DNA of 64,000 nucleotides from Adiantum capillus-veneris. Taxonomy: Eukaryota > Streptophyta > Polypodiopsida > Polypodiales > Pteridaceae. The notes under the pieces are model-generated. The model was not told the origin of the DNA. It did not search any database and saw only the letters and a program-made list of their open reading frames with translations. Made by a program: the position numbers and the translations under genes. This document shows, piece after piece, positions 1 to 9,799 of the stretch; positions within the stretch are counted from its first letter, which is position 1, and each line of letters begins with the position of its first letter. Location: contig CM043946.1 in assembly GCA_014529385.2 (NCBI GenBank), positions 15,273,077-15,337,076 of the forward strand, in the 5' to 3' direction.

Positions 1-35
1 GTCCCCCCTTTCATCCATCAAATCAACCCATCTTA

Positions 36-711
36 TGCTACAGATGTGGAGAATATGGGCATTACCAAAGAAAGTGTCCTTTACCTAAAGGGTCTCCTCC
101 TTGTAGTCATTGTGGCGGAGTCTAAGGACCACTACAGTAAGGATTGTCCCAAGCAAAGAGCATCCTCATCTTCAGTCCCAACTCAAAACCAACAAGAATT
201 CACATTCCCGAAGATCAATCTCATCGGAGTGAACCCCAACTCTCAATCATCACCTACTACTCATACGGTTAGGCCACAACAAGTGGGAGAGCCTGCTCAC
301 GTCCTCACTCGAGCACAAAGAGCAGCTCTTGGTCTAAGCTTGCCAACATATCCATCTCGTGCATCTCCACTTCCACAACCTGACCCAACTCACGAGCCCT
401 TCATTCGTGCTCAGAGCAAGCCTGTCTCTATGCTATCAGACATTGATGGAGCCTTCTTGGAAGTAGTGGCTGACTTGCAACAGGTCAAAGTTCCAAAGGA
501 AGCCCAGATCGCAGAAGCTAAGCCCACAGCGGAAGCAATTTTGAAGAATATACGATATGCTCCGGCTCGATGCAACCCTATCAAGTGACACCTTCTCAGT
601 CATTTAGTCTTTCTACCCAGCGTGCAGGGCCTAGTGGCGGGCACCGCCCCATACAGCCCTCAGAGTCTTACATGATTTCCTATCCAGCAGCACCTCTCAC
701 CGATTACAAAA
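36..711 (+). pseudogene. gag C-terminal part of element A, two zinc knuckles
   Basis: The window opens inside gag, the capsid and nucleocapsid protein. A complete CCHC knuckle (CYRCGEYGHYQRKC) is read at 36-77. A second one starts with C-S-H-C at 102 but continues as HYSKDC in another frame at 130-147, so a frameshift lies between them. After this follows a Pro/Gln-rich linker with the motif VLTRAQRAALGLSLP, also present in element B, and a frame open to 588. The rest of gag lies left of the window. By comparison with B, a further pair of knuckles should lie upstream. Broken, not expected to make protein. Confidence 0.8.
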
Positions 712-1487
712 GTCCTCATCTCCGACGTCATAGTCGATGGTGGTTCTGGGATCAATCCGATGCGAGAGTTCACTATTTTGGCTTTAGGTTTGCAGGCTAC
801 CCGCCCTACTTCATTCGTTGTTACATTAGCCGACCAGAGGACAAGACCATTAGCCTCTGAAGGTACAAGACTTCACCTTTAGCTTGGATTTTGTGGTGGT
901 CAGTCTTCCCCAGGTGGAGGGGGGACTTCCTTTGCTTATTGGTAGACCATGGTTGTGGCATACTAAGGCACTTCACGATTGGGGAAACGACTCCATGTGG
1001 ATACATACTCCTGGCTCCCCCATGCAGCCAATTCAACTCGAAGGAGCTATGGATCTAGTAGTTCATCACAGCTCGTTGTCAGTACAGTCCAACCCCGACC
1101 TCGAGTAGCCTACCCCACCTAACAGGTCTGACGAAGACCTGTTGCAGTGGTTGGAAGCTACCACATTTGCCTCACCTGTGGATACACTCCCCCCCCCGGA
1201 CCCTCAGGCTGACACCAGTGATCCAAGTCGTACAACAGAAAGTGTGTGAGTCCCAGAAGCAAGTGTGTTAGTCCCTGATGACCATGATTCAAGTGTTCCT
1301 CTGATGGAAGTCATCTGCCTTGGTGAACCTATAACACATCACCCATGGGGAAAGAAATCTCCTCTACATGAGTTTGCCAACGTTCCATCTCTTCCTTTAA
1401 CATCCCCCAGGTCTAAGGCCCCGCCCACTCAAAAGCACTCTAATGTGTCTGAACACTTACCCTTCCAGGAGCTTCCACCAGGATGGT
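712..1487 (+). pseudogene. aspartic protease and linker of element A
   Basis: The retropepsin active site is read as DGGSG at 736-750, within the context VIVDGGSGINPM; plant gypsy proteases commonly have D-G-G/S-S here. A TAG ends this frame near 878, and the sequence resumes in another frame with LPLLIGRPWL (884-1108), the usual flap-distal ILLGRPWL-like motif. A linker follows (PLMEVICLGEP, GKKSPLHEF, 1265-1490) that has a clear counterpart in element B on the minus strand. The protease would cut the gag-pol polyprotein; here at least one frameshift and several stops break it. The MITE at 1496 interrupts the linker. Confidence 0.75.
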
Positions 1488-1495
1488 TACAGGAG

Positions 1496-1734
1496 CAGTG
1501 TGACATAAAAACGCGTTTCATGCGGATGAAACCCCGAAACCTATGAAACGTTTTGCCGAAACGCATGAAACGGACAGGCATTTTTTATGAAACGTTTAAA
1601 ATTGGGGCTTTTTTTCTAGAAACTTTGCTCAATAGAAGTACTTTGTTAAATGAATCAATGATGCATCAGTTATGATTCATGAAACTAGTGGCTGTGTTTT
1701 AACTTTCATCAATACTGAACATCTCTTTGATCGT

Positions 1735-1793
<59 letters not shown>

Positions 1794-1972
1794 GACATTA
1801 AAGTCTAGAGTCATGTGTGCTACATTATATACATATTTATCATATTTTATTAATATATAATTTAATGTCGTTTATGAAACCTGTTTCATGTTTTTGACAC
1901 TATGAAACGAAACGTTTCAAAACCTCGAAACCCCGAAACGACCGAAACCACGAAACGTTTCATGTCACACTG
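1496..1972. mobile_element. hAT-like MITE in element A
   Basis: A 477 bp insertion has perfect 11 bp terminal inverted repeats, CAGTGTGACAT at the left and ATGTCACACTG at the right. It is flanked by a perfect 8 bp target duplication TACAGGAG (1488-1495 and 1973-1980). An 8 bp duplication with CAG-type ends is the signature of hAT DNA transposons. The interior has many copies of GAAACGTTTC-like sequence in both orientations and a (CT)n tract, and no coding potential. Taking it out together with one duplication rejoins the linker reading of element A. Confidence 0.92.
1735..1790. repeat. (CT)n microsatellite in MITE
   Basis: An almost pure CT dinucleotide run of about 56 bp, inside the hAT-like MITE. 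It gives a spurious Leu-Ser repeat when translated. Confidence 0.97.
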
Positions 1973-1980
1973 TACAGGAG

Positions 1981-3632
1981 GAGTATGCGGAATTTCCAAT
2001 CGATCAAACACCAGCCCATGATGTCTCAAGGCTCCAAGAGGCAACTCACTCGTCATCTTCTGAGACGCCCTCTCCAGCTACACCTCCCGACCCGATCGAA
2101 GAAGTCAACCTAGGCGACCTTGACAACCCTCAGCACATCCTCTTAGCAGCTTGATTATCGAAGCATCCCGCGCTACTCGATCAGGTAGTCTCTTTCATGC
2201 ACTCCTTTAAAGATGTTTTTGCTTGGTCCTACAAGGATTTGGAAGGGATCCCACCAGAATTGGGTGTCCATACTATCCCTCTGGTTGAAGGGGCTAAGCC
2301 TATCAGAGGCCGAGCTTACAAGCTCAACCCAAAGTATTGTAAGCTCAACCCAAAGTATGCAGAAGCTGTCAAGTCAGAGCTAAAAAAAATGCAAGAGGCA
2401 AGGATTATTGTACTTGTGGAGCACTCTGAGTGGTTATCACCCATGGTGATAGCACCTAAGAAGCAGTCCAATAAAATCCGTGTGTGCGTAGATTGCCGCG
2501 CTCTGAATAAGGTAACTATTCCCGATGGTTTTCCCACACCTTTCACTGAGCGTGTGCTAGAAGATGTAGCAAGGCATGTATTGTACAGTTTCATGGATGG
2601 GTTCATTGGATACAATCAGTTGGGCATCCATCCACGTGATCAGATTAAAACGGCTTTCATGACTCCATAGGGTATTTTTATCGACACTAGAATGTTGCAC
2701 AGTATATCTCATATTCTATCCCTTGCTTACGATCATCTTCGCATCTTCATGGACAATTTTTCAACCTTCTCGGGTGCTTAGTGTTCAACCCCAATGGAGA
2801 ATCTAGAGGAGCACCTCGCTCAGCTCTCTGCTGTCTTTCTCAGGTGCAGAGAGGCACGCCTGACGCTCAATCCAAACAAATGTCATTTTTTGGTCACTGA
2901 AGGTACACTTCTAGGCCATGTAGTGTCTACTAAAGGTTTAGCGCCCGACCAAGAGAAGATAGTAGCAAGCTTGAAGTTACCGCCTCCAATCAACCCTATA
3001 GGTGTTCAAAGCTTTGTAGGCCATACAGGCTATCATCGAGGTTTATACGCATGTATGCACAGGTGGCTCAACCACTGACCCGACTCACCAGTGCTACTTT
3101 ACCCTTCCAATGTTCCAAACCTGAAGCTGAAGCATTTGCATACCTCAAAAAACGCCTCACTAAAGCACCTATTCTAGTGGCTCCCGATTGGTCTCTTCCT
3201 TTTCATGTGCATACTGATACTAGTAAACTGGCTGTTGGTGTTGTGCTGCCTCAACCTAGTAAGGAGTACAACATGGATCGCCGTGTTCACTATGCAAGTC
3301 GCCTGCTCAACAAAGCAGAGTGCAAATATAGCACCACAGAAAGGGAAGGTTTTGCTATTGTGTATGCTTTACAAAAATTTCGCCATTATTTATTAGAAGT
3401 CCACTTCACAATTATTACTGATCACCATGCCCTGCGCTATTTACTTAATAAGCCGCAAGTTGCAGGTCGAGTATGGCGATGGCTACTTTTATTTCAAGAG
3501 TTTGATTTCGAAGTGGTACTCAGACCCCGCAAACATCATGTTCTTGCTGACCACCTCTCTCGCATTCACACAGGTTGCATTTGCTATCTACTGGTCTGTA
3601 CCTTGAGAATGCGTCTCCACTATGGAAGATAA
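1981..3632 (+). pseudogene. reverse transcriptase-RNase H of element A
   Basis: After a linker with stops, a frame open from 2197 to 2670 reads DVFAWSYKDLEGIPPELGV and then RT fingers and palm motifs: KIRVCVDCRALNKVTIPDGFPTPF-like text (interrupted here only by my quoting limit) and SFMDGFIGYNQ. The catalytic YxDD box is degenerate, read as FMDN near 2748. The frame at 2794-3050 holds the thumb (LLGHVVSTKGLAPDQ), and 3051-3632 holds RNase H with HTDTSKLAVG, ASRLLNKAE, TTEREGFAIVYAL and TDHHALRYLL. Stops and frameshifts separate the blocks, and the FMDN change alone should abolish polymerase activity. It would copy element RNA into cDNA. Confidence 0.88.
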
Positions 3633-4262
3633 GATTGCTTTTAAATTCTAGGCCATTCACTCTGACTGGAGGCCAGCTCTACAAGTCAGGACCGAATGGT
3701 GTTCTGAGATGGTGTGTCTCCCCTCGTGAGGTTGAGAATATTCTGGAAGATGCCCACAGTCGTCCCACTAGTGGCCATTACCTTGGTCACATCCCTGCCC
3801 ACAAGATTCTACGAAGTGGTCTATGGTGGCCCTATGTTTTGCGGGATGCAATTGCCTGTGTGAAAGTATGTGATGCGTGTCAACGGTGTGGACCTAAACC
3901 AAGCAAGTAGTCCAACCGTCCTCTGCACGTCTCTATGGCATGGCTGCCCTTTGAGCGATGGGGCATGGATTTTGTGGGTCCAATTGCTCTTCCGGCCCAA
4001 CCAGGTAACCGGAAGTATCTGCTCGTGGCTCCAGATTATGCAACTAAGTGGGCAGAAGTACTGGCGACAACTGATGGCACTGGCAATACTGTAGCCAAGT
4101 TTCTGTATGAAAATATTTTGTGAAGGTTTGGATGTCCTTTGGAGATCACCAGTGATAGGGGAAGTCACTTTGTTAATGAAATGATTTCCACCTTGCTAGC
4201 CAACTACAAGATTTTTCATCGTCAAAGCCATGACCAATCACACCCCATTTGAGTTAGCCTTC
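3633..4262 (+). pseudogene. integrase of element A, N-terminal and core part
   Basis: The HHCC zinc domain is seen at about 3750-3900 (HYLGHIPAHKILRSGLWWP ... CDACQRC). The catalytic core follows: WLPFERWGMDFVGPIAL carries the first Asp, and ITSDRGSHFVNE after a TGA stop at 4121-4123 carries the second. Soon after that the core is deleted: the text jumps from STLLANYKIFH to AMTNHTPFELAFG, so the region with the catalytic Glu is missing. The frame is then cut by element B at 4268 and continues at 11847. It would insert the cDNA into chromosomes; it is dead here. Confidence 0.86.
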
Positions 4263-4267
4263 GGTTT
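4263..4267. repeat. target site duplication GGTTT, left copy
   Basis: Five bases GGTTT precede the LTR start TGTAGC of element B. The identical five bases follow the other end at 11842-11846. Integrase reading resumes exactly across the insertion when one copy is removed. Confidence 0.88.
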
Positions 4268-4844
4268 TGTAGCTAGATAGTGTGTCGTGCTCTCTACAGT
4301 GGGTGCTCCTCAATGCAATGTGCGTGACATCTCACTCAAACAGAACGAAAACACAGGAAACAATAGATAACAGCAAATCAACACAGAGACACGGCAACAG
4401 ACCAGAACATATGGACTCGACTATCTCAAACGAACCAGTACAAACTCTGGCGTGACAGCACACTCAGCTCCAATCCAGAACTCACGGGTACAATGGAGGT
4501 GTCGAGGCTCAGATGTGTAGGGATGGTGCAGACGTGCTGTGTGTACAGACTCACTCCTCTAGACGACGATGCTGGACCATATATGAAGAAGATGATCATG
4601 ATGACCCAATAGCTACTACTCATATGTCCCACCATAAAGAGCCACCAACAGTTCTTAAATGTCAGCCATCTAAATCTATCTCCAAACTGAGTGGTAGTGG
4701 TGACCTTGCCACAATGTCCACTAGACCACCGTCTGTATCCCTGCCACGTGTCTCTGCCAAGCCCAGAGAGTTCGTCCAATGTGAACCAAACCAGACCAAC
4801 TATACTAACTGTGTGTCCTGTGAAAGTGACTGTAGCCTGCTACA
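4268..4844 (-). repeat. 3' LTR of element B
   Basis: This 577 bp LTR reads on the minus strand from TGTAGC (4844) to GCTACA (4268). It matches the LTRs at 11277-11841 and 15718-16286 over most of its length, for example the GTGCTCTCTACAGTGGGTGC block near 4290. The sequence just before it on the minus strand (GTGGCGGGCAACC) is shared with element A and lies where the polypurine tract should be. Confidence 0.88.
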
Positions 4845-5057
4845 GGTTGCCCGCCACAAGACCACTCACCGTCTCGGTGAGAGGAATACTGAAAAACTGT
4901 GAAAAAAAACAACAAGGTACTGCATCTCTACAATGGTGAGCTCATGATCCTATCATCCAAGAGATAGAGTTGTGGCCACTGCTGCACCCGAAGTATCAGA
5001 CTTCGGAGGTGGAGTTATCACATCGATAGGAAACCTCTTGCAAGGGCTCCCTCTTCA

Positions 5058-5695
5058 ATGGAACAAAATGCCCTTCTAAAAGACCTCTATGAGTAGAAGA
5101 AAAACATAAGAAGAATTGCAAATGAGGTGGGCTCAATGGCTTCCAAACTTCGAGACGTCCGTGCCCGCATGGCTATTTAGGAGGTCAATTTAGAGCAAGA
5201 AACTGCCAGAAGAGAGGCAGTGGAGGCAAAAGCAATTGCCATGGAAAGAGAGTTGGAGCTTTTACAAAAAAGCTTGGAGGAAAGGATTGGCCAAACGACT
5301 TCAACTGTCGCTATTGCAGAGCAGTTTGTGATGCAGTATTTACGAGAATTGGTAGATGGAAGGGCAAGATTAGGATCAATCCGTGAGACACATGAGACCA
5401 ATGCCTTATCATGAAAAATGTTGAGTAGCTTGTGAAGCATTTGAGTGTGAAAGATGAGGAGATTGTGCGGCAGACAGAAGAGCTACGACTACTTTCTGCT
5501 CAACTCAAGATGAAGGCCAAGGAGCTTGAAGTGCTGGTGGATACTCATTGAAATGTAGATCAGGATTTGAAGAAGATAGTTTTTAAGCTTGAATTTTGGT
5601 TGCAACGTGCACGAAACCAATTACGAAAGTTGCAAACGATTGCGGAAAGAAAGAAAAAACAGCTGAAGGATCTTCGAGCTCGGCTAGCATCCCAA
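5058..5695 (+). pseudogene. coiled-coil ORF antisense to element B
   Basis: Read on the plus strand, opposite to B's gag and protease. From ATG at 5058 the frame gives a Glu/Lys/Leu-rich heptad pattern (ERELELLQKSLEERIG, RELVDGRARLG) to TGA at 5412-5414, with TAG codons at about 5094 and 5178. A second frame continues the same character (VKHLSVKDEEIVRQTEEL, then LRKLQTIAERKKKQLKDLRA) to 5695 with one more stop. In total about 210 residues of likely coiled coil. Antisense ORFs between pol and the 3' LTR are known in some plant Tat-type elements such as Grande; whether this one is related is not known. Decayed here. Confidence 0.6.
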
Positions 5696-5704
5696 CCATC
5701 TTTT

Positions 5705-6030
5705 ACCAATCATAAAAGTGGGGCGAGGGTGGGTAGGGGGACGAGGGGTGAGTAGGGGGCGAGGGTGAGTGGGCAAGGGACGAGGGTGGGTAGAGGGGGC
5801 GAGGCTTGGGCAGGGGGCGAGGGGTGGGTAGAGGGCGAGCGTGAGTGGACAGGGGACGAGGGGTAGGTAGGGGGACGAGGGGTAGGTAGGGGGACGAGGG
5901 GTAGGTAGGGGGCGAGGGTGAGTGGGCACGGGGCAAGGGTGGGTAGGGGGCGAGAGAGAGATTGTAGGGGCGAGGGGGGTGTGAGGGGCGAGGAGGGAGG
6001 GAGGGGGTAGTGAGGGGAGATGGCACTCAA
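5705..6030. repeat. G-rich degenerate minisatellite
   Basis: About 320 bp of repeats built on GGGCGAGGG-TGGGTAGGG with units of roughly 18-27 bp. On the minus strand, the coding strand of B, it is a C-rich tract like the one at 12866-13330 in element A, so it is a family feature. It yields long spurious Pro/Ser-rich frames. Confidence 0.85.
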
Positions 6031-6039
6031 GCAGAGAGA

Positions 6040-7100
6040 TAACATGATCAGGGAATTCATCAAGCTTGAAATCAACATTGTTTTTGTTGTATCCCGTCTT
6101 GAGGAAGCTTTGTGAAGGTAGTTCGCTAGACATAGAGGAGAGCTTTGTTCTGGTTGAAAAGGCAAACACCGATGGCGCTGATGTTGAAGGGGAGTGAACT
6201 CCTGTAGAGGAGATTTCTTTCCTCTTTTATGATCCTTCATAGGCTCACCAAATCCAAAGGCTACCACCAAGGGCACACGGGGAGTAGCTTCTGTGACCTT
6301 CAACCTTTGTGCTGGCTCAGGTGCCCTATTATGTTTAGTTACTGTGGAAACATTGGAAGAGGGTGTACCTCCAAAAAAAGAGTGAATAGAGACTCCATAA
6401 CAAGGCATAGATTTGGTAGCGTCCAACCACTCCAACAGATCCTCATCTGACCCATCAGGTGGAGTAGGCTATTCCAATTCAAGGCTGGTTTCTAACGACA
6501 AAAAACTATGTTGTACGGGATTTGTGCCTCCTTCTAGGCGAATGGGTTGCATCGGGGAGCCACGAGTATGTATCCACATGGCATCGTTTCCCCAATCATG
6601 AAGTTCTTTAGAGTGTCACAGCCATGGTCTACTGATGAGAAAGGGAAATCCGCCCTCAACCTCAAGAAGATGAACCACAACAAAATCCAAGTAAAAGGTA
6701 AAGTCTTGTACCTACAGAGGGACCTTTTCTACTATTCCCACAGAGTAGACAGTTCTATGGTCTGCCCAAGTCACTATAAAGGGAGCGGGCCGCATAGGCT
6801 GGAGACCCAATGCCAACATAGTGAATTCGGACATCAAAGTTGATACCTGACCCACCATCCACTATGACACCGGAGAAGTCGCGCCCTAGAATAGACGCGG
6901 TGAGACGAGGACTACTGTAATCAGTGAGCGGAGCAGCGGGAAATGAATCATGTAGGACTCTAAGGGCTACATTGGTAGGTGCCCGCCACTAGACCCTGCA
7001 CCAGGATACAGAGATTGAATGATGGCAAGGGTGTCACTTCGAAAATTTGCATCAAGCCGAAGCATGTCATACAATGATACTTGCTATAAGGTGTTTTTCA
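6040..7100 (-). pseudogene. aspartic protease and linker of element B
   Basis: The minus strand reads VIVDGGSGIN with the active site DGGSG at 6845-6859. It then gives YLDFVVVHLLEVEGGFPFLISRPWL, the counterpart of the LPLLIGRPWL region of element A, and the linker FGEPMKDHKRGKKSPLQEF down to about 6200. A stop breaks the frame before YLDFVVV and more follow. The homologous text in A (736-1490) runs in the same order, which confirms the assignment. No RT follows. Confidence 0.78.
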
Positions 7101-7890
7101 AGATAGTCTCTAATGGAGGCTTCTCTCTTTTGATCAATGCTTGCTCTGGTATCTTGAGCTTCTGTAAGTCCTGTACTCCTTCCATGAAGGCACCATCAAT
7201 ATCTAAGAGGAGAGGTAGATTGGCTCTTGGCACTACCTCTTGGTTTGTCAGCTACTAGGGGAGGTTGACTCATTTGTGTGACTGGAGATGAAAAAGTTGG
7301 ACCGTCAGGGAGGCTAAGACCAAGAGCAGCTCTCTGTGCCCGTGTGAGCACACCAGTAGGATCTTCCACTTGTTTCAACCCATTTTGAGAGGCAACTATA
7401 AGAGTGGAAGGCGGGGCCTGTGGAATGGTGCTTACGGTGATTAGGTTGATCTTTGGAATGTAAACTCCTGCGGGTTCTGGCTTGTGCTTGCAGATATGGA
7501 TGCCGTTGTTTTGGGCAGTCCTTACTATAGTGATCCTTAGCTTCAGGGCAATGACGAAAGGGAGAGGACCCTTCGCGCAGAGGGCATTTGCTTTGGTAAT
7601 GACCATATTCCCCGCATCAGTAGCACAAAATGGGCCGATTCAATGGGCGAGTCGAAGGTCCTTGCTCTTGGTGCATGGAGTTGGAGATGGAGGCATAGAA
7701 GCTTTGAGGTGATGAGGGAGCATGGGTATGATAAAAGCTCTGAGACGGAAAAGTACTTTGTATACCTTGCATAGGAGGGGCTGTCAATAAAGGTGGCACA
7801 TGGTGTGGATGGCCACAAGGAGAAACCATGTTGGATGCAGGTGCTGGCTCTTGTTGAAGAGTAGGACCAAGACTTTGCTGTATTTGTGGC
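7101..7890 (-). pseudogene. gag of element B, second half
   Basis: This is the gag part downstream of the insertion of element C. The minus strand reads a Pro/Gln/His-rich linker (7885-7650), then a zinc knuckle with a stop in place of its third residue (CY, stop, CGEYGHYQSKC, about 7585-7630), then a second knuckle ending HYSKDC whose first Cys is lost (FRHC). The family motif GVLTRAQRAALGLSLP follows at about 7300-7350. Reading is continuous with the first half at 9800-10906 when element C and one GTGGC copy are taken out. Nucleocapsid role by family. Confidence 0.78.
7886..7890. repeat. target site duplication GTGGC of element C, left copy
   Basis: GTGGC directly precedes TGTGACGCCC. The same five bases follow the other end of element C at 9800-9804. 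Confidence 0.9.
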
Positions 7891-8368
7891 TGTGACGCCC
7901 CAGCTTCTGGGCGCATCGGGGAGGGGGCCCGGCGGGGATTCATACCCGCGCGCGGCGAGGGACTTCTGTCTTCAAGGGGCCCGGCGGGGATTTATACCCG
8001 CGCGCGGCCGAGGGACAAGGTGTTGCTTCAAGGGGTCCTGGCGCGGACGGCACCGGCTCAGGAGGGCCCGGCTCGGACGGGACCGGCTCGGGTCAAGTTG
8101 CCTTCTCGGGGGCCCGGCTCGGACGGGACCGGCTCGGGCGTGGTTGCGTTCCATGGGTCGACGGCCGTTTGCGTTTCGCGGGTCTTGCGTTTCGGGTCCC
8201 TAGCCCCACGTAGCCTCAGGCTCCGCCGCACCGCCGACGGGTCATAGCGTGCCCCGGGGAACCTTGCGTGGAGTCCCCACGGTGCGCGAGTGCGTGGAGT
8301 GAGGCTACCGTGTCTAGGTGGGGGGTCCCCTCCCGTGGCCGGTCTTCGGGAGGCTCATACCCCTTATA
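7891..8368 (-). repeat. 3' LTR of element C
   Basis: This direct repeat partner of 9321-9799 runs from TGTGACGCCCC to CCCCTTATA on the plus strand. On the minus strand the LTR therefore begins TATAAGGGG and ends GGCGTCACA. The first dinucleotide is not the usual TG. A G-rich stretch (CGGGGGTG on the minus strand) lies next to it where a polypurine tract would be. Confidence 0.88.
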
Positions 8369-9306
8369 TACACCCCCGTTTGAAGAGAGTTCGACGACCG
8401 CGTCGAACGTGGAAAAAGAGTGCTCGGCTATGCATGAGGCCGTGGGGACAAAGGGGTGCATATAAGTGCAAAGTGATCAAAAACTGTTCCCAAATGCAAG
8501 TAAGTAGGCATGCTTTGTTTTTGTCATTTTTGAAGATGAGTGTGTGTGTATTTTTGGGGTTTTGGCAGAAGGCTGAAAAGATATGCTTTGAACACCCAAG
8601 TAGAATTCCCCGTACTTGAGCGTTCCCCGAATAGGTAACCCAGTGTGCGCGGAGCCACCTGCTGCGTTGGCCCGCGCGGAGGCTTCTTGAAAGCCGAATC
8701 TGAAACAGCGTTCCGTCGCAACGCAGCACTTGCGAGTTGGTCCCTGTTTGGACGTCGTTTGGAGGGCATAGCTCGGGGCCCTGTGGTCTCTTTGTAGACT
8801 TGAATGGGTCTTCAGCTCAGCATGGGCCACAAAAGTGGCCGGGGCGCGACGAACACCGTTGGCTTGGTTCGTCGCGTTTTTGGTCTTTCTCTGTTTTTGT
8901 CATAAAGAGCCCTGTCTGGCTCGCATCTGCCTTTTCTTCATGTAGGGAGCCCTGTCTGGCTCGAATCTTTGCTTTTTGTGTCATGGAGGTGCCCGGCTCG
9001 GATCGGGGCCGGCGCGGGTCACGGGTGACGGCCCGGTGTTTGGACGCGTCACGGAGAGCCCTGTCTGGCTCGCATCGTTCCTTTTTCTCATGGAGGTGCC
9101 CGGCTCGGATCGGGGCCGGCGCGGGTCACGAGTGACGGCCCGGTGTTCGGGGAACGCGTCACGGGGCGGAGGGCGTGTGGTTGCTTTCTGGAGCTCTCTT
9201 CACCAGGATTTTGACGACCCGGGCCATTGCGGTTGGAGTCGTCGTGAGGATCGTGCGCGTCGGGCACGTCGGTCTTCGGCTCGTCTTCCAGGAGCTAGTT
9301 TCTGGA

Positions 9307-9318
9307 GCTCTGATACCA
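9307..9318 (-). promoter_or_regulatory. primer binding site of element C
   Basis: The minus strand reads TGGTATCAGAGC, complementary to the 3' end of plant initiator methionine tRNA. It lies two bases inside the 5' LTR and is where minus-strand cDNA synthesis would start. It fixes the orientation of the element. Confidence 0.93.
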
Positions 9319-9320
9319 AG

Positions 9321-9799
9321 TGTGACGCCCCAGCTTCTGGGCGCGTCGGCGAGGGGGCCCGGCGGGGATTCATACCCGCGCGCGGCCGAGGGACTTCTGT
9401 CTTCAAGGGGCCCGGCGGGGATTTATACCCGCGCGCGGCCGAGGGACAAGGTGTTGCTTCAAGGGGTCCTGGCGCGAACGGCACCGGCTCAGGAGGGCCC
9501 GGCTCGGACGGGACCGGCTCGGGTCAAGTTGCCTTCTCGGGGGGCCGGCTCGGACAGGACCGGCTCGGGCGTGGTTGCGTTCCATGGGTCGACGGCCGTT
9601 TGCGTTTCGCGGGTCTTGCGTTTCGGGTCCCTAGCCCCACGTAGCCTCAGGCTCCGCCGCACCGCCGACGGGTCATAGCGTGCCCTGGGGAACCTTGCGT
9701 GGAGTCCCCACGGTGCGCGAGTGCGTGGAGTGAGGCTACCGTGTCTAGGTGGGGGGTCCCCTCCCGTGGCCGGTCTTCGGGAGGCTCATACCCCTTATA
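9321..9799 (-). repeat. 5' LTR of element C
   Basis: 479 bp, near-identical to 7891-8368. It is followed at 9800-9804 by the target duplication GTGGC. TATAAGGGG at its minus-strand start may also be read as part of a promoter, but this is not tested. Confidence 0.88.

Larger units (their letters stand above)
7891..9799 (-). mobile_element. non-autonomous LTR element C (TRIM/LARD-like)
   Basis: A 1909 bp element with two near-identical direct repeats (478 and 479 bp), a 952 bp interior, a primer site and a 5 bp target duplication GTGGC. The primer site places its sense on the minus strand. The LTRs differ at only a handful of positions that I could see, so the insertion is recent compared with its host B. 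The interior shows no gag or pol motif. It is far more GC-rich than its surroundings, with repeats of GGAGCCCTGTCTGGCTCG and of a GCCCGGCTCGGATCGGGGCC block (8990-9020 and 9097-9120). Long frames through it are by-products of GC richness. Confidence 0.9.

Noticed and set aside
1672-1860. Frame with a long Leu-Ser repeat
   Set aside because: It is the translation of a (CT)n microsatellite; similar frames at 18590-18936 and 34388-34582 have the same cause.
4271-4280. GCTAG (4272-4276 and 11838-11842) as the target duplication of element B
   Set aside because: It left LTR ends without TG/CA. With GGTTT the LTR starts TGTAGC, as in element A, and the integrase frame is restored.
5684-6435. Long Pro/Ser/Leu-rich minus-strand frames resembling an extensin-like protein
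   Set aside because: They come from the G-rich minisatellite at 5705-6030, which stays open in several frames at once.
9307-9318. Possible tRNA fragments at TGGTATCAGAGC sites (also 43099 and 60346)
   Set aside because: Only the 12 bases matching the tRNA 3' end are present, next to LTR ends; they are primer binding sites.
7886-9678. Long Arg/Gly/Pro-rich frames on both strands
   Set aside because: They lie in the GC-rich non-autonomous element C; the LTR copies give the same frame twice and no domain is seen.
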